This document shows positions 1 through 5,104 of a DNA stretch of 5,104 nucleotides, piece by piece; the first letter of the stretch is position 1, and each line of letters starts with the position of its first letter. The DNA comes from Deltaproteobacteria bacterium (GTDB taxonomy: Bacteria > Desulfobacterota > DSM-4660 > Desulfatiglandales > Desulfatiglandaceae), in NCBI GenBank assembly GCA_003646995.1, contig QMLZ01000233.1, forward strand, positions 1 to 5,104, written 5' to 3'. Position numbers and translations under genes: made by a program. The notes under the pieces were generated by a model. That model was not told the DNA's origin, did not search any database, and worked only from the letters and a program-made list of their open reading frames with translations.

Positions 1-2317
1 GCGCGTTTTCATTGGTAATCCGGTCATGGGGATGATTGTATGCAAAGGGATAGGGCGCGAGACCTCGGTTTTCAAAAGGATAGCCCTGGTACTGGACCAC
101 CAGGATCCCTCCTTCCCTCACATATTCCAGGAAACGAGTGGCATAACTCCTTAAGCTTTCTCTCAACACATATGCATTAGGACCAATGACCACAGCATCA
201 AATTGCTCTAAGGCCAGGTAGCCTATGTCTTGATCAGCAAGCATGTGGAATTTTGCACCGAACCCTTCCAGTGCCTCTGCGACACCTTCCTCCATTCCCT
301 TAACATAAGCATACCGAAAACCCTCCACAAATTTTGCGTCGATAACATGGACATGGACTTCAGCCGGTGAAAAAATCAGTGCCTCCTTCAGACAGTTACT
401 TTCATCAGGTAATCTGCTTAAGCCAGGAGGTCCTTGTCGGACAGACTCAACAGTTATTGAATAATCCCTTTCCTCGGTTTGAACGACATACCGCAGACCA
501 GATCGCCCTACCATGAGCTTTTCCGGGGTATTGACCTTATGCCTAAATGTTTGGCTTTCGCCAAACTTTTGCATTGAAACCTGGGTCCTCTTGGGTTCTA
601 TTGTCCATCCTGCTGGCGCTATTAATTCCAAGTTCCCATGGATCGGTCGGTCGCTGTTGTTTCTTGCAATAACCTGAAAATCCAAAGTGTGGGCCGAATG
701 GATCTTCCTTAGAAATATTCTCTTTTTTTCGCAATGAATAGAAACTGGAGGTATCACAGCAAGAGGTAGCTCCCTAAAACCACCAAGGAACGCTTCTCGG
801 CATACTATGGGAACCTCTAAGGCAATTCGCCCTTGCTCCATTTGAACCTCACACTTCATCTGCGCAGGCCAGGGGCCCAGCGGCTCACCGTGGAAATTTC
901 CTTTGGGCCGGCGGTACAGATATCGATCTCTTGGTTCCGAGAGCCAATAAGGTGTCGTAAAGGCAGCCTGTTTCCCCACCTCGAGTTGAAATTCTTGCAT
1001 TGCAAGAGTTGGATAAGTGCAAAGAGGTTCGCTTACTTGGGCATCCCATCCTGCTGGTACCAAGGGATAGAACTTAATGCCCCTTAATCTCACACCTGTC
1101 TGGTTCCACAGTCTGGCAGTCTCTGCCACTTTATGGCCAGGAATAACCCGTGGCCGCTCGCACAGACATTCTAGCTTGAGCCCCAGGACGCCAGCTACTG
1201 AACTTTCAAAGGCCTTTTTTCCCCCTCCCAAATACCTTGCCAACGCCGCTGAACTTTCAATGCCAGACTCTTCTATCAGCTTTTGTCTGGCTGTCTCAAG
1301 TAGAGAAGCACAAGATAATAACAAAGAAGAAGCTGTTTCTGGGTCCTTGCTCATGAATGCGTCAAGGGCTTCTGCAGCTTTATGCTTTACCTCTACCAGT
1401 GTGTTGTTGACAGGTAATGGATGCCCCTTATAGTAGTAAGTACACAAGCCACTCATTGTTGGGTCAAAGCCATCAAAGAAGCTAGTTTCCTTGTTAGGCA
1501 CGTCCACTGTTGTTCTGGACAACTTGTAATAATAGAAGAAGTCCCCTGGACAGGGGGCAAGTCCCATCCCTTGGGTCTTGTGGCTATTGTAAGCCATCCA
1601 AGCCTGCTCCTGGTAAGTGGTGCCGGCGATGGGATCAAATTCACCAGTGTTTATTCTTAGTATTCCTTTTTTCTCAAATGCGGGATTATACCTACCAGTT
1701 AGGTTCAGTGCTCCTCCAAATGTCAGGTCTCCACCACTGTTGTTCATCGAATGATATAGCTTGAGAGGCTGCCAGGGTGCCAACCCTTCAAGTTTCAACT
1801 CAGGAAAACTGCTAGGGTCACCTGCCGCATCAAAGGCCTGGAGAGTGGCTGCGCCCACTGCTTGATGCTGGCCATGAAGATCGTCCTCTCCGCCAGTCCA
1901 CCTACAAACAACAATTTGGGCCTGAACGAATCTGATTGCCCTCACTATCTCGCGAATGAGCGCTTGTTTTCCCCACCTAGAAAAAGTGTCCTCTGCATTC
2001 TTGGAATAACCGAAGTCAATAAAAGGTCCGAATAGGCATTTCCCTCCATCCACATCCCGGGCGGCCAAGCTTTCCCATGTGCGATAAACACCCAGGGCTT
2101 CATCCCTGTAAGGCCCTATCCTATTTTGTCCGCCCTCACCTCTCGTGGCTGACCAATACACCACCCGAACACCGAATTTTCTGGAAAGATATGGTATTAA
2201 GCCAGCATCCTCGTCATCTGGGTGGGCACCAATATGAAGGACATTGCAGGCCATGGGCAGGCCCCTGAGCTTGTAAAGCAAGCTGCAATAGGCCTTATCA
2301 CCCAGGCTTCCTCCCAT
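1..2317 (-). CDS. PIG-L/LmbE-family deacetylase, multidomain, 3' end cut by window edge
   Basis: This frame is open for 772 codons from ATG at 2317 to the left edge with no stop, so the C-terminus is missing. Residues about 25-155 form a PIG-L domain: HIGAHPDDED (28-37) carries the metal-binding H and D of the AHPDD motif, TRGEGGQN (58-65) is typical of the family, and HGQHQ (148-152) supplies the second histidine motif. SHKTQGMG (245-252) also matches the larger members. Around residues 535-600 is an Ig-like stretch resembling the NEW3 domain, and from about 645 an alpha/beta domain (AYVKG, FDAVVIG, GGILVVQY) resembles the glutamine-amidotransferase-like tail of these proteins. The family removes N-acetyl groups from GlcNAc-type sugars using zinc; the substrate here is unknown. 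In-frame TAA at 2327-2329 bounds the start, and AAGGG lies 6 nt upstream of the ATG. No signal peptide is visible. Met22 is an alternative start, but residues before it resemble family sequence. Confidence 0.93.
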   Translation of the reverse strand, partial: MGGSLGDKAYCSLLYKLRGLPMACNVLHIGAHPDDEDAGLIPYLSRKFGVRVVYWSATRGEGGQNRIGPYRDEALGVYRTWESLAARDVDGGKCLFGPFIDFGYSKNAEDTFSRWGKQALIREIVRAIRFVQAQIVVCRWTGGEDDLHGQHQAVGAATLQAFDAAGDPSSFPELKLEGLAPWQPLKLYHSMNNSGGDLTFGGALNLTGRYNPAFEKKGILRINTGEFDPIAGTTYQEQAWMAYNSHKTQGMGLAPCPGDFFYYYKLSRTTVDVPNKETSFFDGFDPTMSGLCTYYYKGHPLPVNNTLVEVKHKAAEALDAFMSKDPETASSLLLSCASLLETARQKLIEESGIESSAALARYLGGGKKAFESSVAGVLGLKLECLCERPRVIPGHKVAETARLWNQTGVRLRGIKFYPLVPAGWDAQVSEPLCTYPTLAMQEFQLEVGKQAAFTTPYWLSEPRDRYLYRRPKGNFHGEPLGPWPAQMKCEVQMEQGRIALEVPIVCREAFLGGFRELPLAVIPPVSIHCEKKRIFLRKIHSAHTLDFQVIARNNSDRPIHGNLELIAPAGWTIEPKRTQVSMQKFGESQTFRHKVNTPEKLMVGRSGLRYVVQTEERDYSITVESVRQGPPGLSRLPDESNCLKEALIFSPAEVHVHVIDAKFVEGFRYAYVKGMEEGVAEALEGFGAKFHMLADQDIGYLALEQFDAVVIGPNAYVLRESLRSYATRFLEYVREGGILVVQYQGYPFENRGLAPYPFAYNHPHDRITNENA

Positions 2318-2323
2318 GACATA

Positions 2324-2328
2324 CCCTT
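2324..2328 (-). promoter_or_regulatory. Ribosome binding site of the PIG-L gene
   Basis: AAGGG on the minus strand lies 6 nt before the ATG at 2317. It overlaps the in-frame TAA that closes the reading frame upstream, so this ATG is the earliest usable start and the site supports it over Met22. Confidence 0.55.
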
Positions 2329-2338
2329 ATTGCGACAC

Positions 2339-2352
2339 AACAATCCATTGTT
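2339..2352. repeat. 14-bp perfect dyad AACAAT-2-ATTGTT upstream of the PIG-L gene
   Basis: Two 6-bp arms, AACAAT and ATTGTT, flank a 2-bp centre. The dyad sits 21 bp upstream of the PIG-L ATG and downstream of the predicted -10 box, a position where a bound repressor could block transcription. It could also be chance in an AT-rich gap. A 2-nt centre is too short for a stable RNA hairpin, so a DNA-binding site is the likelier role if it has one. Confidence 0.35.
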
Positions 2353-2396
2353 TATGATAAAATTTCACTGGGAATAAGCCTAAAGATCAATAGATA

Positions 2397-2402
2397 ATTA
2401 TA
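2397..2402 (-). promoter_or_regulatory. Candidate -10 box (TATAAT) for the PIG-L gene
   Basis: A perfect TATAAT lies on the minus strand 80 bp before the PIG-L start, in the 168 bp AT-rich gap behind the histidine kinase. No good TTGACA-like -35 is seen at 16-18 bp, so the call rests on the -10 hexamer and location. If used, the transcript would have a leader of roughly 70 nt containing the 2339-2352 dyad. Confidence 0.35.
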
Positions 2403-2485
2403 TTGTCATAGATGAGCATTCAGAGATGCAAAATTCAATTCGGAAAAACCCATAATTCTAAGGTGGAAATTACCTACTAAGAATA

Positions 2486-3703
2486 TTATGAGTTTTTGGA
2501 TTGATTCAGGGGAACAATTATCACGGCTTTAGTACCATACCCGGGCTCTGAACGTACTCGAAACATGCCCCCCATTGCCTGAACTCTCACTCTTATGCTG
2601 AATAGCCCAAATGCGATGGTAGTAATACCATAAAAGTGCGATTTGGAGACCTCGAAACCAACTCCTTCATCTATCACGTCGACTCTAAACTTTCCTTTCT
2701 CCCTCTTAAAACTAACCAATGCGATGTCGGTTTCAGCATGTTTTGCAATATTAGCCAGGAGTTCCTTAATCACCTGAAAAAGAAGCACCTTTACCTCAAG
2801 GCCCAAAGATTTTGGTTCGGCCTTTCCGGTTACCTTCACTTTTACCCCATTTCGTTGTTCCAGTCTTTTTGCCAGCCATTTTATCGCTGCAACCAAACCT
2901 ATTTCATAAAGAATAGGCGGACTGAGCTCGGAAATGATCCCCCGGGTGCTCTTTATTCCTTCCTCAATTAGAGCCTTTATCTCATCAGTGCTTTTGAGCA
3001 GCTCCGGATCTTTGATCTTTTTCCGTAATAGATCTGTTTTGATTTTCGCAAAAGCAAGTGTCTGGGCCACGGAATCATGGAGTTCAGCGGCCGCCTGTCT
3101 CCGGATACTTTCCTCTGCCAAGGATAGCTCTGAGGCAAGTGCCTGCAATTGTTTTTGGTGTTCAAGCAACTCCTTGTTGACCCTATTGAGCTGTGCCGTG
3201 CGGTCTTTCACACGTTTTTCAAGCTCTTCCCTTGATTGCTCAAGCAGCAGTTCCAAATCCTTACGCCTGCTGATGTCTCGTGCAATGCCCAATATGCCTA
3301 CAAGCTGACCATCTACAAACACAGGTCTGCTATTGACTTGGACCCACCTCTTTTTCTTTCCCTTAGACGTGTACTGTATCTCATGAGGTGGTAATGCTTC
3401 ACCTGAGAGAAATCTTGCGATGCGTTCCCTTTCTACGGCTCTGTATTCCTCTGGCACAAGCTCGAACCCGTGCTTACCGAGGAAACACTCTTGAGGCAGT
3501 CCCAAAGTCTTTGCAAAAATCTTGTTCACATATAAGAACCGCCCATTAGTGTCTAAGAAGTATGCGCCGTCATTTATATTTTCGGCCAAGATTTTACAGT
3601 TTTCTATAAGGTTTTTGGCGGTTCTGGCTATCTTTGAGGTATGCTCGTCGTTGCCGTGGGCACTTGTGGCTCTGATCCCTTGGTGAGGCGTGTACTCGGT
3701 CAT
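2486..3703 (-). CDS. Soluble PAS-domain sensor histidine kinase, HisKA_3/HPK7 (NarX/DegS-like) type
   Basis: This complete 405-residue protein has no transmembrane segment or signal peptide and should be cytoplasmic. A PAS domain with its PAC motif spans about residues 38-147 (YFLDTNGRFLYVN at 48-60; GILGIARDISRRK at 136-148). A charged coiled-coil linker follows (about 149-205). The dimerisation and phosphoacceptor motif is AAELHDSVAQ (205-214): His209 is the predicted phosphorylated residue, and DxxxQ (210-214) matches the phosphatase motif known in NarX-type kinases. The HATPase domain shows the N box (ELLANIAKHA, 314-323), G1 (DEGVGF, 345-350) and a G2 region with FGLFSIR (365-371) and GYGT (388-391). 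All catalytic elements appear intact. Such kinases phosphorylate NarL/FixJ-type regulators; none is encoded here, so the partner and PAS ligand are unknown. The ATG at 3703 has a strong Shine-Dalgarno sequence. Confidence 0.95.
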   Translation of the reverse strand: MTEYTPHQGIRATSAHGNDEHTSKIARTAKNLIENCKILAENINDGAYFLDTNGRFLYVNKIFAKTLGLPQECFLGKHGFELVPEEYRAVERERIARFLSGEALPPHEIQYTSKGKKKRWVQVNSRPVFVDGQLVGILGIARDISRRKDLELLLEQSREELEKRVKDRTAQLNRVNKELLEHQKQLQALASELSLAEESIRRQAAAELHDSVAQTLAFAKIKTDLLRKKIKDPELLKSTDEIKALIEEGIKSTRGIISELSPPILYEIGLVAAIKWLAKRLEQRNGVKVKVTGKAEPKSLGLEVKVLLFQVIKELLANIAKHAETDIALVSFKREKGKFRVDVIDEGVGFEVSKSHFYGITTIAFGLFSIRVRVQAMGGMFRVRSEPGYGTKAVIIVPLNQSKNS

Positions 3704-3706
3704 GGT

Positions 3707-3715
3707 TCACCCCTT
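3707..3715 (-). promoter_or_regulatory. Strong ribosome binding site of the histidine kinase
   Basis: AAGGGGTGA on the minus strand ends 3 nt before the ATG at 3703. It is one base short of the full anti-Shine-Dalgarno complement AAGGAGGTGA, and its core is well spaced. This fixes the start at 3703. Confidence 0.7.
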
Positions 3716-3732
3716 GTGGGTGTTGCGGGTTA

Positions 3733-3756
3733 AAGCCTTGCACAAGTGAAGCCTTG
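3733..3756. repeat. Two direct copies of an 8-bp word, 16-bp period
   Basis: AAGCCTTG occurs at 3733-3740 and again at 3749-3756, with 8 bp between. The pair lies in the predicted leader of the histidine kinase gene, 30-53 bp upstream of its start. It may be a tandem binding site or coincidence; the copies are short. Confidence 0.4.
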
Positions 3757-3828
3757 GGGCCTCGCAGCCACTTCTTAACAAGTACTGCTATGGTGCTTTC
3801 TATATGGAAGGACAAATTTTATCGCTAA

Positions 3829-3848
3829 CAGTGATACGGGTGTAACTG
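3829..3848. repeat. Imperfect 20-bp dyad (CAGTnAnAC / GTnTnACTG)
   Basis: The outer four bases of each arm are perfectly complementary (CAGT/ACTG) and internal positions partly so, giving 14 of 20 symmetric positions. Just downstream on the minus strand is a possible alternative -10 (TAAAAT, 3816-3821). The arrangement is compatible with an operator but is not diagnostic. Confidence 0.3.
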
Positions 3849-3932
3849 AAACCTTTTTCTACACCATCCTCTCATAAGGAAGTAACACTTATCGATCCAA
3901 CGTTTTGGTGAATTCGAATAAACATTACCCAA

Positions 3933-3938
3933 ATTATA
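3933..3938 (-). promoter_or_regulatory. Candidate -10 box (TATAAT) for the histidine kinase gene
   Basis: TATAAT on the minus strand is preceded directly by TTG, and no clear TTGACA-like -35 is present at normal spacing. It would give a leader of about 220 nt before the ATG at 3703. A weaker alternative is TAAAAT at 3816-3821 with TTACAC 18 bp upstream. The dyad at 3943-3956 lies immediately upstream, where the spacer and -35 would be. Confidence 0.35.
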
Positions 3939-3942
3939 CAAG

Positions 3943-3956
3943 AATAGCAAGCTATT
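3943..3956. repeat. 14-bp perfect dyad AATAGC-2-GCTATT next to the candidate promoter
   Basis: Two 6-bp arms around a 2-bp centre lie 4 bp upstream of the TATAAT at 3933-3938, filling most of the promoter spacer. A repressor or MerR-like activator site could sit there. No matching second copy is seen; the dyad at 2339-2352 has the same 6-2-6 geometry but different bases. Confidence 0.4.
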
Positions 3957-4012
3957 TTCTCCCATGCTTGTGGACAAGATTTTGAAAGCCAGAACCCTAT
4001 CACTAACAAACC

Positions 4013-4738
4013 TTAAAATGTTGCCCGCTGGCGGCAACCTCCTATGTATCTTTCTTGTCGCAGCTGTTGTGGAATATCTGAGACGGCCTCCTTGGGATCA
4101 GGAATCTCTTCCCTAAGGTGTATCTGCATCAGAGCCCCCAGGTCATCTTCAGAGAAGGGCCGCTTTCCTACTACCATCTCATAGGCTGTTGTGCCCAAGG
4201 CATAGAGGTCTGTGCGGGGCTCGATTGGGTCGCTGTTAATCTGTTCGGGGGCCATATAGTACACGGTGCCAATGAAATCAAATATCTCACTACCCACGGG
4301 GGCTGCCACCCCGAAATCAAGAATCTTTACCTGTCTGTTGGGCAGTATAAAGATATTGTCCGGTCTTATGTCCTGGTGAATTATCCCTTGGGAGTGGGCA
4401 TAACTTAGCCCCTGACATACCTGCATCAATATGCTTACTATCTGACCATAAGATAGATTCTGGCCTTGTTTCAATAAATCGCTGAGAGCAAGCCCTTCGA
4501 GGAGCTCCATAATAATGAATATTGTCCTGAAGCGCTCTTCAATGTCGTACACTCGTATTATGTTTGGATGGTCGAAGCTCGCTATGAGCCTTGCTTCGTT
4601 TCTAAAGTTTCGTTGAAAATCAGGATCCATGGCTAGGTCATGTTTCAACATTTTGACGCACACGGGCATATTGAGTCCAGAATGAATACCTTTGTATACT
4701 ATGCTGTACCCCCCGCGTCCAATGATATCCGTGATCAA
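4013..4738 (-). CDS. Hanks-type serine/threonine protein kinase domain, fragment of a broken gene
   Basis: This is the kinase portion of the disrupted gene, 241 codons if read from the TTG at 4738. Motifs in order: glycine loop GRGGYSIVYKG (7-17), ATP-anchoring Lys29 (VCVKM), helix-C Glu48 (NEARLI), catalytic loop HQDIRPDN (121-128), DFG (141-143), APE (163-165) and the subdomain IX Asp177 (DLYALGTTAYEM). The family transfers phosphate from ATP to Ser/Thr. Oddities: the catalytic loop reads HQD instead of HRD and R replaces the usual K two residues after the Asp. The protein also ends at residue 241, before the conserved subdomain XI Arg. The real domain starts before the TTG: RQIGKYLITDIIG reads through from upstream in the same frame, but that stretch holds no start codon after the TAG at 4787-4789. 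Independent expression from TTG is therefore doubtful, with only weak GGGAAG ahead of it. Confidence 0.8.
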   Translation of the reverse strand: MITDIIGRGGYSIVYKGIHSGLNMPVCVKMLKHDLAMDPDFQRNFRNEARLIASFDHPNIIRVYDIEERFRTIFIIMELLEGLALSDLLKQGQNLSYGQIVSILMQVCQGLSYAHSQGIIHQDIRPDNIFILPNRQVKILDFGVAAPVGSEIFDFIGTVYYMAPEQINSDPIEPRTDLYALGTTAYEMVVGKRPFSEDDLGALMQIHLREEIPDPKEAVSDIPQQLRQERYIGGCRQRATF

Positions 4739-4860
4739 GTACTTCCCGATTTGCCGCTCTGCTGTTTCCTTACTGGTAGCAAATCTCTATGACACAATGT
4801 CCGTGAGAAAAACTCGAAAATCCGGGAACTGGGAGCTGATGGAGTCAATTTGATCCTTTG

Positions 4861-5104
4861 TCAGCCTCCACGCACCATCCTCGTTTCTGCGTCAACGTGG
4901 GCGCTTGTGGGCTTTCCTGTAAGAAGAGACATCTCGCCAAGAATATCACCCGGACCTCGGCGGCAAATCAGTGTTGTCACACCGCTCTTTTCCACGTTTA
5001 TTTTACAGGTGCCCTCTTGTATCACATAAAACTTGTTTCCCTCTTCCCCTTGCGTGATCAACTTTTCCCCAGGGTTTACCACTACTCGAGTTATGTTGTT
5101 GAGC
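4861..5104 (-). CDS. Cyclic nucleotide-binding (CNB/CAP_ED) domain, N-terminal fragment of the broken kinase gene
   Basis: The frame is open from the right edge to a TGA at 4861-4863, so its start is outside the window. The GTG at 5082 is internal: upstream codons read LNNITRVVV and already match the family. The beta-barrel shows NPGEKLITQGEEGNKFYVI, then EGTCKINV, and a phosphate-binding-cassette-like segment GDILGEMSLLTGKPTSAHV. In cAMP/cGMP-binding members this cassette has an Arg before the S/T-A pair; here the position is Thr, so cyclic nucleotide binding is doubtful and another ligand or a structural role is possible. The predicted product ends after RMVRGG through the frameshift described for the whole gene. 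The missing last helix is encoded directly downstream in another frame (4870-4790). Confidence 0.8.
   Translation of the reverse strand, partial: LNNITRVVVNPGEKLITQGEEGNKFYVIQEGTCKINVEKSGVTTLICRRGPGDILGEMSLLTGKPTSAHVDAETRMVRGG

Larger units (their letters stand above)
3704..4012. other. Intergenic region between kinase remnant and histidine kinase, no convincing gene
   Basis: This 309 bp gap has open frames on the minus strand (for example 3825-4037 and 3594-3815), but they overlap neighbouring genes in other frames, have unremarkable composition and match no family I recognise. I treat the stretch as noncoding. It contains a candidate promoter (3933-3938), two dyads (3943-3956 and 3829-3848), a short direct repeat (3733-3756) and the histidine kinase ribosome binding site. 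No continuation of the truncated kinase domain can be read here in any minus-strand frame. Confidence 0.6.
4013..5104 (-). pseudogene. Disrupted cyclic-nucleotide-binding-domain/protein-kinase gene, 5' end outside window
   Basis: The parts read as one ancestral protein: a CNB domain, a linker and a kinase domain. The CNB frame ends in TGA at 4861-4863, but from TGG at 4868-4870 a different frame gives WRLTKDQIDSIS, a typical CNB C-terminal helix. Restoring one base near 4869-4872 joins the two halves as MVRWRLTKD. This second frame meets TAG at 4787-4789 and then continues without a shift through RFATSKETAERQIGKYLI into the kinase glycine loop. CAG to TAG would explain the stop. The kinase end is also short. 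Three lesions in 1.1 kb argue for a decaying gene; sequencing or assembly error is the main alternative, especially for the single-base shift. When intact, the protein was probably a cytoplasmic kinase controlled by its N-terminal CNB domain. Confidence 0.75.

Noticed and set aside
833..1764. Several plus-strand frames of about 80-120 codons opposite the PIG-L gene
   Set aside because: They lie antisense to a continuous frame with clear family motifs and show no recognisable domain; they are shadows.
2416..2429. Small hairpin GCAT-6-ATGC in the gap before the PIG-L gene
   Set aside because: The arms are 4 bp and no T-run follows; this is expected by chance.
2934..3308. Plus-strand frame of 124 codons rich in Ser
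   Set aside because: It is antisense to the coiled-coil and HisKA_3 part of the histidine kinase; the Ser-rich content reflects the complement of Glu/Lys/Leu codons.
3594..3815. Minus-strand frame of 73 codons overlapping the histidine kinase start
   Set aside because: More than a third overlaps the well-supported kinase in another frame, and its composition looks random.
4013..4036. Possible terminator after the kinase fragment (TTGCC/GGCAA stem followed by CATTTT)
   Set aside because: The stem is only 5 bp with a mismatched interior, the T-run is short and interrupted, and it lies inside the coding frame.
3825..4037. Minus-strand frame of 70 codons in the gap after the kinase fragment
   Set aside because: It overlaps the kinase end, matches no family I recognise and does not continue the kinase domain in sequence.

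Overview
All recognisable coding in this 5.1 kb bacterial window lies on the minus strand, so it reads right to left: a disrupted gene for a cyclic-nucleotide-binding-domain/protein-kinase protein (5104-4013), a complete soluble PAS-domain sensor histidine kinase (3703-2486), and the first 772 codons of a large PIG-L/LmbE-family deacetylase (2317 to the left edge, where it is cut off). Long plus-strand frames opposite these genes are shadows. I found no tRNA, rRNA, CRISPR array, insertion sequence or convincing intrinsic terminator.

The gene mix (HPK7-type soluble PAS kinase, Hanks-type kinase joined to a CNB domain, multidomain PIG-L protein, moderate base composition) would fit an environmental signalling-rich bacterium such as a Desulfobacterota/deltaproteobacterial lineage. 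That is a weak inference from gene content; nothing here fixes the taxon.

Region 4013-5104 is the most unusual part. A CNB domain enters from the right edge. Its frame stops at 4861, yet the homologous text resumes immediately in another frame (4870-4790), runs into a single TAG at 4787-4789, and then continues in the same frame through a linker into a Hanks-type kinase domain. The kinase domain ends early, before the usual subdomain XI arginine. One lost base, one amber codon and a shortened C-terminus suggest a decaying gene, or an error-affected assembly; each is reported separately.

The 309 bp gap 3704-4012 holds no convincing gene. It carries a TATAAT-like promoter with a perfect 14-bp dyad just upstream of it, an imperfect 20-bp dyad, a short direct repeat, and a strong Shine-Dalgarno sequence for the histidine kinase. 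The 168 bp gap 2318-2485 has another TATAAT element and a second 14-bp dyad ahead of the PIG-L gene, which suggests that the kinase and deacetylase genes are transcribed separately.

The histidine kinase would phosphorylate a NarL/FixJ-type response regulator that is not in the window. No functional link between the three genes is demonstrated by the sequence, and I do not see clear evidence of an undescribed system.
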